A stretch of 64,000 bases of DNA, taken from positions 1,178,001 through 1,242,000 of the forward strand of contig JAEBUN010000003.1 of assembly GCA_023014365.1 (NCBI GenBank). The letters are read 5' to 3'. Source of the DNA: Lepiota brunneoincarnata. Its lineage: Eukaryota; Basidiomycota; Agaricomycetes; Agaricales; Agaricaceae. Below are positions 22,322-33,200 of this stretch, in pieces (position 1 is the stretch's first letter; every line of letters begins with the position of its first letter). Made by a program: the position numbers and the translations under genes. The notes under the pieces are model-generated. The model saw nothing but the letters and a program-made list of their open reading frames with translations, had not been told where the DNA came from and made no database searches.

Positions 22322-24204
22322 GTCAACTGCCCAACAGGGTGCAGACTTAGAGCAGCGCTGTTCGAGAAGGTGGAGATACCTCCGAAGGGTTGCACAAAAG
22401 GGATGCCAGCGGGACAGCAATGGTGTTCCAATCCACTAGCACACGCGCCAAAGGTCCAAATTTAAAGGAGATACAATCAGGGCTACCGCCTGCCTGAGAA
22501 CCCTCCATCGGCATTCGCAGTGGGAACATTGAATCGGTCGGCTTCCATGTTTCGAGTCCTGAACCTTTCAGGCCCAGCAGCTAGTCTGCAACGTTCCCAT
22601 GGGATGAGGCTACTCGGCGCCTGGTCCGCCCTCGCTGCCACCGAGGGAGTAAACAACATTGATTCCTCTCAGAGTGTCACGACTCGACTGATCTAACTAC
22701 ATAAATGGCTCTGGTCAATGGATAGGCTACTAGTACCGGTGTTTTACAGGTACGCTAAGAGAGCCTGAGATGCTAGCCAAGGCTAGACCACGGCACATTA
22801 TACCCTGGACTTGTTGTAGTACTTATGACGTGTATATGCATGATGTGACCCCGACGAATACCGCCATACTGTGTCTGACAGTATCTCTCAAAGAGCCAAC
22901 CTGGGAAGGGCACAATCAACATTGGCGTTTATTCCCGTTGACCGGATCACTGTGTATGGGACTGACTATGCCAAGTACATATCTGCACCTTCAGCTACCA
23001 TTGATCACCGCCAACAACATCGAGACTAGCCTCACCCTCACAGCTTCGGATACCCGAACATGAATGTTGAACCCAGATGCATCTGATTGAGACACTGTTC
23101 AGAGTCACGCGGTCCTTTCGCTCATCGCCTACACGAGGAGCCAGTGTACTGATCATCAATTCATACATCGACTCTTTGTTTGCCAAAGACCTTGAAGCAC
23201 CAGATCACGATCATTTGATCCTCACAGCCCCGCCCCGGATGGCATCAATGCCGCGACCTTTCTCCCTCTCCGAATGAACTGCAAAGAGAGCCCGTATGCC
23301 CAAGGTAGCCAGTTTGTGTTCTACATCTAGTGGGATCTTATTACTAAATTGCAGACTTCTTCCGTTCACAGACTATCCGCATAAACATTGTGCAAGACAG
23401 ATTTTCCGCTACAGTGTATGCACTTGTGTCGCGTTCCCCATCTTGACACCCAGCATAATGCAATGTCAATCTGGACAGGGACATTCCCTCACGTTTGCAA
23501 TTCACCGACTCAAAGACTGGTTGGAATCGGTCCCCTGGACACTCAAATTCTGACAATCAATTCCATCGGCACACAACCAAATTCTCTACAGCGCTTGAGA
23601 GCATTCTCCAGGTATGGCACCACGTTCTCACTCAATCTTCAGATGACCATCCGAGAACCCGGGGGTCTTCTATCGCCATGCACCACAAGTGATCGAGCCT
23701 TGATGCTTAGCACCAACAATGTTGATCACCCATCTCGTGGCTTGTGACTTACATAGGCTCGGGGGTTCGTTCTCCCCTGGCTCGACACCCGCGGCACGTT
23801 GGCTACCATTCATGCTTCCAGTTTCGTCTTCGATCATCAATCATTGACATGCCAGCCACAAGGGGATCATCTGTGGGGTTCCCGCGTCCTCCGTAGTGGG
23901 GTTAACTCCTCCTGATGAAGAATAACAAGTCACGAGCACAAGTATATATGCTATTTCCCCACACGATTGGGAATCTTGTCCTGTCATGGATGTCGTTTAT
24001 CCAATGATTCTCAAGAGAGCTCTAATCTGCGATCGGGCATCGGAATTTGGCGGGCGGCCACGTTACTGTATGGAACACTTTGCATATATCTGCATTTGCA
24101 TGAGTGATATGTAGGCATATAAAGCGGGGCGTGATAAGTAACGTCACTGGTCTAGTGCCAATCTCCCCTCCACCCTTCCCCACTGCTTAGATTTTTCATA
24201 GGAC
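22322..24204. other. Gene-poor region
   Basis: No recognisable gene over 1.9 kb. Open frames (22770-23063, 23077-23277, 23296-23553, 23388-23747) are short, overlap each other in different frames and have no domain. The right end carries promoter elements for the transporter at 24205. Confidence 0.45.
24118..24138 (+). promoter_or_regulatory. TATA-like box and GATA site before the transporter
   Basis: TATAAAG at 24118-24124 and TGATAAG at 24132-24138 lie 87 and 73 bases before the ATG. TGATAAG matches the HGATAR site of fungal GATA factors that control nitrogen-source uptake, which would suit an allantoate-permease-type transporter. Site use is inferred. Confidence 0.4.
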
Positions 24205-26530
24205 ATGGCTTCCGAGAAAGGCTCTCATGATGGTGCAGTGATTGAGAGTATAGCAAATGAAGAGGGTGTAATCAGTGGCCCAGAGATCGATCCAATAGCC
24301 GAGGCGAAACTTCTTAGGAAACTGGACTGGCTTTTGCTACCGTTATTCACGTTGATCTGTGAGTATGAAGTCCTTTGGTCAAATACCTCGCCGCTGACAC
24401 CAGCCATACGTAGATTGCCTCAACTTTATTGACAGGTGAGTAGTGCTCGAGCAACCTTTGCGCTTGAAACATACGTTTCTAAACACGATGCCCCACAGGA
24501 CAGCCATTGGTATGCCAGGCACTGTATTATGTTCTCAAGTACTGATACACAGCATCTACTTCTAGGAAACGCGAGAATAGCAGGTGGGCTCATATCTCAC
24601 CCTTCTGCACGGTCTTATTATTGAGTACCAAAAATACAGGCCTGGAAAAAGATCTCGGCATGGAGGGTTCCGATCTCAACATCGCCTTGACGGTTTTCTA
24701 CCTCTTCGTACGCCATCTCAGTTTATTTCTACCTGTGTGAAAACCGAGCATGTGTCTAGTACATTCATGATCGAAATACCTTCTAATCTCGCTCTCAAAC
24801 GTTTCGGGTCGATATGGATTGCCTATTTGGTAACTGGGTTTGGTGCAGTGGCACTGGGGTCGGCTTTCGCGAGGAACTATGCCGAATTGCTCGTCACCAG
24901 GGTGTTTTTAGGAATTGCGGAAGGTGGAACCTTGGTGAGTATTTCTTGGGATGTCGTCTTCCTTCTAGTGTTGACTCAACATCGCAAGTCGGGATTAGTA
25001 TATATTCTCTCGAGAGTGTGTCGTCCCCATACATTGAAGTTCGGTCCGCGCTCAAAATCTCCTTCTAGTACTACCGTCGGCACGAATTAGTGCTCCGTAT
25101 GGGTCTCTTCTTTGGACTGTCCCCGACTCTCGCTGGTGCCTGTAAGTATCTGACCCGTTTCCAGTCATGTAATGGCCCCTTATATTGGTTTATTTTAGTT
25201 GGGGGGCTTCTCGCATCTGGACTCTTGTCCCTGGATGATATTGGTATCCGTCACGCAATGGAGGAAGGTGAGATATAATGGCTATGATACATCAACATCT
25301 CCTGATCATGAGCAATCCGGACAATTCTTAGATATTCTTCATCGAAGGCAGGTCAAAATCATTTGATCAATCGAGACCAGTGCTCAAGTTCTATGATCCT
25401 TGTTGTTCGCTCCGTAGGTATCATCACACTCGGAGTGGGCATTCTGTTGTTATTCTTCATCCCGAACGATCCGCAGAAGACAAAGATGTTGAACAAGGCC
25501 GAGCGAGCTTTGGCTATCGCGAGAATCAACGCGGATGCCGCTGTGAAGACGGATGGAAAGAGGGAGAAGGCTACACTCAAGCTCGTCCTGCGTTCTTTCA
25601 ATATCTGGGTAGGTGATGTTTGTTTCACTTGCGAATGAAATCTAGAAATGCCCCGACAGACACTCGTTTGTGCTTTGTGCTACCTGCTCGTAAACATCTC
25701 TTTCCAAGGATTGAGTTTGTTCCTACCAACTGTCATCAACTCGTGTAAGTGCTTTGACCCAGTTCAGCGTTCATGCATACTGAATCCTGCCCAGTGGGAA
25801 ATTCAGTGAGTGGCGACCTGCCGGGTGAGCAGTACTAATCTGATCCTTACAGTCCAACAGCCGTGGTCCAAGCCCAGTTACGCACAGTGCCTCCATTTGC
25901 CGTTGGCGCTGTCTGGGCGGTTTTGAATTGCTACATGAGTTTCCGCCTCAATAGCCGGTGGAGCGCGATTGTGACATCACAGGTATTCCAAGTAGCGGGA
26001 TATGCAATCGCCATTTCCACAAGAAATCCCGAGGCTCGCTATGCAGCTTGTTTCTTTTGCCTTATCGGAGGCGTCTCCACTGGCCCTCTTGTATGCTGCA
26101 TATTTTTTCCTTTTGTGTAGCTCGTGACTCACTGTGTTCTAGTTCTTGACATGGGGCACGGACAACGCCGCTCCTGATACGATGCGCGCTGTGGCTACCG
26201 CAACTATCCCTGGTATTGGTGCCCTGGGCTCTGTTATTGCGTGGGCTTTTGCATTCTTAATTCTCCCGGGCTTTCGAGATGGCTGATGAAACACCGCCTA
26301 GTGTTTGGACGTATCTTCCATCAGATGCACCCAATTATCGCAAGGGAAATACCCTGAATATGGTGGCAGGCGTTGTGATCATTGTGATCACTTTAATTGG
26401 CACACTGTATTTGCGCCATGAGAATGCCAAACGGGATCGTGGAGAGAGGGACTATCGGGTGTCCGGAAAGGCCGAGGAGGACACTCGGAACTTGGGTTAT
26501 AGGCATCCCAACTTCCGCTACCAGTTGTGA
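24205..26530 (+). CDS. MFS transporter, allantoate permease (Dal5/Tna1) type
   Basis: Plasma-membrane importer of the anion:cation symporter group (relatives carry allantoate, nicotinate, pantothenate or similar carboxylates); substrate unknown. Spliced, it reads AKLLRKLDWLLLPLFTLI, then CLNFIDRTAIGNARIAG (the helix-1/2 signature), LEKDLGMEGSDLNIALTVFY, IEIPSNLALKRFG, TRVFLGIAEGGTL, GISYILS-like and YYRRHELVLRMG. Later come GGLLASGLL, IITLGVGILLLFFIPNDP, AQLRTVPPF, GGVSTGPLF and WTYLPSDAPNYRKGN. A helix and an ENAKRDRGERD tail end it. About a dozen short introns are present, one (26240-26309) hiding a false TGA. Two frame jumps of one base are not explained by introns: at 24766 before MIEIPSN and near 25243 before SVTQWRK. 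A third is possible near 25855. It could be a recent pseudogene or carry insertion errors. Confidence 0.83.
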
Positions 26531-26669
26531 AGTTTTATTGTGTTATTCAGCTGTACATGTAGCAACCACCGCTTCGATGGTAATATTTTATACGTGAAAT
26601 AGCCGAAACGTCCGGAAGGCTCAACTTTCCTTTTGAAATGTGTTTATTCTACCCTGAACGTAGCACTTC

Positions 26670-27948
26670 CTACCCCCGACTGGCTTTCACAATCCACTTT
26701 TCTAGCAACTTAGCTATTTCCACACCATTCTTCTCCATGAACATCATGTGGCCATTCCCATGTATCCCTACATCTTCCAACCTGAGGTGCTTCTACCCCG
26801 ACACCTGCTTGCTTAAGATAGTTGACTGTACAACCATCATACACTGCATTAAATCCAGACTCGGACGTCACCACGAGATTCGGCATCTTCATCCAAGTTA
26901 ACGAGTTTCCGTGCAGGAGACGCCTGTTCGAAGCAGGTGAAGAGAGTCGAATTGCTGACTAGGGCACGCTTAAGGTCTTCAGGCGAGGACAAGGGTGGAT
27001 CGTATTCCACCGGCGTGTCAGTTATTCCAAACGGACGGGCGGGTATCGCAGGATCCAAGACGATAGCATTAATGAATGGCGGTCCAGCGGGCTCAATGGA
27101 AATAATAGATTTGACGAGATTTGGCCTGGAGTCTGCTAAAACCCAGCCCAGAGGGCCGCCCTGAGAGTGAGTAATGAGATTAACAGGCTCGAGGATAGTT
27201 CAGCATACGACCCGTGCTCAAGTGACTAACCACTTACGCCGGTTTGATCCAATAGAGCAGGTCCTGCTATTTTGATCCTTACCGACGTCTCTTCGCTGGA
27301 AACGAGACTTGGAACTGTCGAGGCATAGAAGCGGTCAAATACAGGGTCCCCCATGCTACCGTTTCCCGGCCACTGAGTGTGCAGCATAGCTTGTGGCCAC
27401 AATTTGAATCGCTTTATTGCCGTAAAGAGTTGTTCGTCCCTAAGGGTAGTGTCGGTACTTTGGGGTCCATCCACGTCGATGTGGAAAGGTGATCTTCCGC
27501 GGACTGGCTGGTCAACGATGTACAGCTATCATGCGCTTGACTTTGAGCGAATGGATAAGTCATTGACAAAAGATTCCGACTCACCTCGTATCCTTTGCTA
27601 AGGAAGAAATCTGCCCATCCTGGGCGTCCATCAGGAGTGTTGAGGAAATTGGTAGCTGTCATCCCTGGCAAGACCTGTGTCAGGAGCGCACTTGACTTTA
27701 TCGGTTCTCTCACCATGTCCGTGAATTATAAGTAAAGGAAGAGGCTGGGTAACATGCTGAGGTACTAGATGCTCAACATACATCGCTCCCTGCATGATGC
27801 TCGAGTCGCCCTGTGAAACATATGTTCCTCCGGTGTAAAAGTATGATCTTCGGTGGAGTGTTCCTTGAGGTGCCCTATTCTGCGCCCGAGCACCGGTCAA
27901 CAAAAGGTAGAGTATAGTGGGAAGGAAGATCCTCATAGTTCCGGGCAT
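26670..27948 (-). CDS. Secreted alpha/beta hydrolase, 3' end out of frame
   Basis: Extracellular esterase-like hydrolase. The signal peptide is FLPTILYLLLTGARA. The oxyanion strand IIHGHG is followed across an intron by MTATNFLNTPDGRPGW. IVDQPVRGRSPF and the nucleophile elbow THSQGG (Ser) come next, then SIEPAGPPF, PARPFGITDTP and LVVTSESGFNAVYDGC. The catalytic His region GNGHMMFMEKNGVEIAKLL leads to a TAG at 26670. Four exons splice cleanly up to LVNLDE. From there the family sequence continues only after skipping one base at 26887 (before MPNLVV) and another at 26790 (before HLRLEDVG). Read literally, the protein would end without its catalytic His. Either two insertion errors or a recent loss of function. 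The start is uncertain between 27948 and 27936 (MRIFLP). The substrate is unknown. Confidence 0.75.
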
Positions 27949-28889
27949 ATACAGAACCCCATGGCCTTCACCTTTAAAACACGTCCAATTGTTGACTGAT
28001 TCTCATTGACGTAGAATTCTATCCCCCGAAGAGCAGGCCAGAAGCTTGATGACGTGAACATGTAAAGCAAATTCTGCTCCTCCGTGGCTCCGATTGTAGA
28101 CGCGTTGGCTCACGAGGGCGCATGAATTAACAATAGTGATGCCCCATCCCAATAGTATAGCTGATATTAATAGCACAAACCTCCACTTGTCCCGAATTCA
28201 GAGTTCTGCGGATTCGAATTAATTCACCAAACCCTAATCCAAGCAACTGGTGAACCCATCTGCCGCCTTCCTTGCCACGGGGTTCAGGGGGAAAGCAAGT
28301 TCTAGGGGGAAGCAATGTCTGCTTCCTGACTTCCACGCCGTCAGTGATTGGTGTTCGTGGGTGCTCGTGGTGGTTGAGGCGATATTGGATCCGTTCGGGC
28401 ACGTACTAGCCGTATGCTCGACTGGGTCCGCAAAATTAGGAACTCCGCATTTCCGTGCTAAATCGGATTGCACAGTGTTCGCGGGTTCCGCCTCGGTAAG
28501 TTGTGCGGGTTTGGCTCCTAAACGGTTTGGTTACTTTGATATAGCTGCTAGCTTTGAGGATAGTCATGGCAAGCATCACGTTCGTAGCAACTAGTCGGCA
28601 ACCAGAGTGGATGTAAAAGAGTTCGGTATCCGAATAGTGCAGGGTCGATAGCTAGAGAGCAGGAATGTATCGGGCTGATGCGGGCCCTATGTTGAAGGGG
28701 AAAAAGGCAGAAACCGACCCACCACACGCTGCGGCTTAGATACATAGCCAATGAATACTTGGCTATGAATTTTTAGTGCAAGCATTTTTGTTTCTGAAGC
28801 CCTGAGTGAGGCCTCGAGGAGATCAATATGTGGCTTTGCACTCGCGCGTTTTACCACGGTCTCCTGAAGATCTCATACTAACCTTTGGG
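27949..28889. other. Divergent upstream region of hydrolase and cardiolipin synthase
   Basis: No gene recognised. Open frames at 28250-28594 (+) and 28548-28751 (-) are short and lack a domain. It must contain the promoters of the two outward-facing genes. Confidence 0.45.
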
Positions 28890-30054
28890 ATGTTGAGAAC
28901 TGCGATTACACTCCGGCTCTCTCCCTTTTCCACCTTTCTTTGTTATCCCTGCGCCCAGACGTTACGCCAACGTGCTCCCCGTGCTTTTAAACTTCGACCT
29001 CATGTGTTCATCCGACCGTTGCCTTTGCGGAGTCTCTCAACATCACAGCAAGCGATATTCTGGGGAGCAGATTCCTCCAAAGTCCCCAAGCAAGCTTGCA
29101 ATCCGAGAGAACATCTACACAATACCCAACCTCCTCACTGTCTCACGCATTCTTGCATGCCCAGTTCTCGGTTGGTCGATCCTTGACGCCAATTATCACC
29201 TGGCTTCCGGGCTTCTCGTCTACGCGGGTCTAACTGACTTGGTCTGTCCCATGCCTCCACATTTCATTTATCACTCCTTGACCAAGGTTTATGCTTGGCT
29301 CATTTTCTCTCCTCTCCCCTGGTGACGGTCCTCTTGCATAGATCGACGGGTATCTTGCGCGTAGGTTCAAGATGAGCTCAGTGCTTGGCACAATTCTAGA
29401 TCCTGCCGCGGACAAGATACTCATGACGACTTTGACTATCACTTTGGCAATGCAAGGTTTGCTGCCTAGTGCGTAACTCCAAGCGCTTTCGCAACGAGAC
29501 CGACCCTCCTTTTAACTGGTATTTGATAGCCCCGCTCGCCGCCATTATCCTAGGCCGAGATGTCCTTCTGAGTCTATCGGCATTCTATATCCGATATACC
29601 TCCCTACCACATCCCGTAGGTTTTTATTCATCGCCTGTTGCTTAACCATAAAAAAAAACATGACTTTTTGTTTATCTCAGAAAACCTTCAAACGATACTG
29701 GGACTTTTCAATACCTTCTGCAGAAGTTCATCCAACATATATCAGCAAGGTATGCATCCCGTCACCGGGTGGTTACTGACAATTTCACTGCTCACCTTCC
29801 GGTCATAGGTTAACACCGCGCTGCAACTGCTACTCATGGGCATGACGACCGTTCACCCTCTCTTACCACTTGACGTCGGAGTAGCGCTGCAAGGACTTCA
29901 GTACGTTGTGCTCTGTCCCGGTGCGATAGGTTCTCACTTCTCTTATTTCAATAGATGGACCGTCGCAACGACAACTATTTGGAGTGGGTTATCCTATATT
30001 TTCTCAAAGGACGCAGTCCGTATAGTCTCAGAGCGACAAAAACTCAAGCCGTGA
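28890..30054 (+). CDS. CRD1: Cardiolipin synthase, mitochondrial
   Basis: Inner-membrane enzyme that condenses CDP-diacylglycerol with phosphatidylglycerol to cardiolipin. An Arg/Ser-rich presequence (MLRTAITLRLSPF, LPLRSLSTSQ) precedes the core. The core has ENIYTIPNLLTVSRI, then the CDP-alcohol phosphotransferase motif DLIDGYLARR...GTILDPAADK, with all the Asp residues. The first half of the motif is created by splicing across an intron with a GTCTGT donor near 29240. IILGRDVLLSLSAFYIRY, FKRYWDFSIPSAEV and PTYISKVNTALQLLLMG follow. WTVATTTIWSGLSYIFSKDA closes the protein, with stop at 30052-30054. The presequence and core lie in frames one base apart with no usable intron near 29045, another apparent +1 jump; alternatively the true start is the ATG near 29000 in the core's frame. 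It is tail to tail with the spindle-pole gene, 216 bases apart. Confidence 0.92.
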
Positions 30055-30270
30055 TACGCAGTCATACGTTGGCCTCTCCGCTGTCATCCGAGCAGAATAG
30101 AGTCTGGCTTGCATTACTCTGGCGTATTATTTAAAGACTTGATTAATTATACACCACAATACATATTTGATGATAGCCAACGGCATCGTGCGCAGTGCAC
30201 AGATCTAGAGCAAGATGATCGGAGCGAACCTCAAACCCTAAAGAGAATAAATAAATCGACGTATCAAGTA
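30055..30270. terminator. Shared 3' flank of CRD1 and the spindle-pole gene
   Basis: 216 bases between two convergent stop codons. AATAAA at 30246-30251 on the plus strand is a possible CRD1 poly(A) signal, placing its transcript end close to or inside the neighbour's last exon. Confidence 0.4.
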
Positions 30271-33200
30271 TTAACAAGCGGCGGTTCCGCGTCGGCGGCG
30301 CACGTCTTCTAACGCTGCGGCCACTGCTTGCTTGGATGCGCTCTGTTCTCTCCAAGAGTCGCTTGCTCGCCTGTATTTAGTGTGAAATCGGGTTATTAAA
30401 CGAGTATGAAAGGCCCGGCTCAGCTCACCTGACTCTCGAGAGAAAGATGACGAGGAAACCAACGGATTTGAATTTATTCCGTCTCCGTGGTTTCGAGGGA
30501 GTTATGGGATAACCAACTCGAGAAATAGAAACGAGTATTTTTTGTTCGCTGGGTCGACAAAGCTCTGAGTTAAAATGGGATGTTCCACTGCGGACTCACG
30601 GACCTCTTTTCTAGCTGTGATAACAGCACCAAGAGATATTGCTTCTGGTATCCCAGGTCGTTGCGGAAGGATGCTTCTCTTGTAAACTTAGCCTTGAGAT
30701 ATCGTATCTGGATGATCAGGCCTTTGCATTCCTTGTTGTGCCGCGACTTAAGTGTGGATAACTGACGGTCATCACTACAGAATCTGTGAGTCCTCATGTG
30801 TTCCTCTGGCAGGGTGCGGTACTTACGCAGCGCATACATGATTCCTCGCTTCCTCCCCTACTTTCAAGGCCTGCTCCTTCCGCTTCTCAAGCTCTTCCGT
30901 CACCAACTTCAGCTGCGCCTGGGTCTGCTTCTTTGACCTCTCCAATCTTGTGATCTCACCCTTATACCTCGCCTCCACCTTCCCCTTCTCCAATCTGAGC
31001 GTCTTCAGATCACGTCCGAAAGTCTCGGCATCCTTTCGCACGCGTCTGAGATCGGCTTCGAGCATGGAAATCGTCTTAGCTACGTCGTTCTTCTCTGCCA
31101 TGATCCGATCCTTCTCCTCTTCGACTTGCTGCACCCTTGTATTTCGGCTCTCCAATGCCTGTTTGAGATCTTCAATCTCAAGTAGATGGATGTCGAGCCG
31201 ATGCTGTCGTTGTTCATGAGAACTCGAGAATACTGCGTACTCTTTTCTAAGCCGATCCGCGTGCTATGACACAATTGGTAGAATCAGAGTAGGGTCCTTC
31301 TGTCCACGAAGTTCAATTAACATACCTCAGAGGCATCAATATATCGTTGTTGAAGGTCCTTGAAATCGTTGGAAAGAGAAGATCGCTCTTGCCGCAAGTT
31401 TTCAATAGTCCTTTGGTTCTCAGCAACCTTTTTCTCGAGCAAACGAGCCCTTTGCTCGACTGTAACATTTTCTCGAAGCTCCCTCTCAAGCTGGTTGTTC
31501 TCCTGCTTGAACTTATGAAGCTGATGTTTGACGTCCTCCATATCCTGTGAACCATCAATTATCGCCCACACATAAGGGGATGCAATTACTCACAGCTTCG
31601 GTTCTCTTCAGCTGGTTCAACAGCTCATCCCGACCTCGCTGCATGTGATTCTGCTGGGTTGCCAGCCCTCTTAAGCGAGAGCGCTCAGATTTCAGCTCCT
31701 CTTCCAGTTCCTGAATCACCTTTCGAGCATGTTCCAGCTCCTGGTGCGCTGTCGGTTTGATGTCAACCACATGGCAAAATTCGTACTCACGTTCTCAGCG
31801 GTCATCCGTCTCTTCTCACCATTCCTCTCAGTCTCTGCCAAGCGCTTAGCCTCTTCTTTCACTTGGGCATTCAAGCGATTAGCAGCGTCCTGAAGAACCG
31901 CCTTCTCGCTAACGAGTTGCCGCCTCTCCTCCCTCCATTGTTTCTTCAAATTTGCGAGTTCTTCATTCACAGCTTGCAGGTTCCGATGCAGAACTTCCGT
32001 GGTTCTAGTTGGGGGTGTGGGTGGTTCCGATGGCAGACGATCTTTGGAGGCGTCGAGGAAGCTAGGGGGACAGTCATATCAGCAAAAAAGTGGCGGATAA
32101 AAAGGAAGCTTGGTACCTCTCTTCCTCAAGCATGACTTGACGAATGTTAACTTTTGCCTGGCACTTCTGACACCGCATTCGTTCTAATCGTCGGCTCCTC
32201 CGTTCCTCTGTTCGCCCAAGTCTCGCCATTTCATCTTCCAGCGAAAATATTTTGGCATGCGCATCTTCGAGTTTTTGGGTTAGCCCGACGGTACCAAGTC
32301 CAGCGTCCTCGAGTTTGTCAATTTTGTCATCGATGCTCTCGTTGGCGTCATCAAGTTCCCGTTGCAGACGATTAATTTCTGCAATCAAGGGAGCAACTGA
32401 GGGATCGCTCGCTGTGCCGTTTAACCATGACAACTTGGCTGAGTAGTCAGTCTGGAGTGGCCCGCATGGAATATTAAATAAATGCTCACTTCGCGCAAGG
32501 GACCGCCGGGAGTGCGAGGAGCTCGAATTGACATCGATAGGACATGTCGATGGATAGGTGAGATGCCGCTCGCATTGACGATTTTATGGGGGGTCGTGAC
32601 CTCGTTCATGGTATGCCTCAATGCCTTGTTCCTTTCTAGTAGTTCCTCCTTTTCCCTCTCCAACATCTCGATTTTTGTATCCTTCGCCATACCTATAGCC
32701 TTCCGAGCAGGGGACTGAGCTACTAACGCGTTAAGACGAGCAATTTCCCTGTGCGCTTCATCCAACTCGGTTTCAAGAGCTTCAAGCTCCGTGTCACTCG
32801 GGCCAGTAGAATTCATACATCGTGAGGCGTTCTGGGACATGATCCGTTGTTGTTCGCGCTCGAGAGCCGCAAGCTCAGATCTAAGGCTAATGAGGGCTTC
32901 TCCATCATCTAACATCTTCTTCTCGGCCTCCTCCAACGCCTCTTCCATCTGAATGTTGACTTCCCTTGCTTTGGCAGCTTCTTCTTCGAGCTGAGAAATC
33001 CGCTCTCTGGCCTCCATCTCGTTAACCTCGAGTTTCTTAATCATGTTCTGAGCATCGGCGATCTCGCTCTCCAAGGTTTCAAGGTGTTCGGCTGCGGCTT
33101 CAGCACTCTCCATGAGTTCTTCGATATGGGCCTCCGCATCGCGGAGATGTTCGTCTGAGGCCCGGAGATGCGCCGCCAGTTTTTCCGCTCGATCCCGTTC

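Noticed and set aside
24205..27948. Secondary-metabolite or catabolic cluster (transporter plus secreted hydrolase)
   Set aside because: Only two genes, divergent flanks are housekeeping genes, no oxidases, synthases or regulator nearby.
1928..29060. Programmed +1 frameshifting as a genome-wide mechanism
   Set aside because: The jump sites share no slippery heptamer, stop codon or downstream structure that I can see; sequence insertion error fits better.
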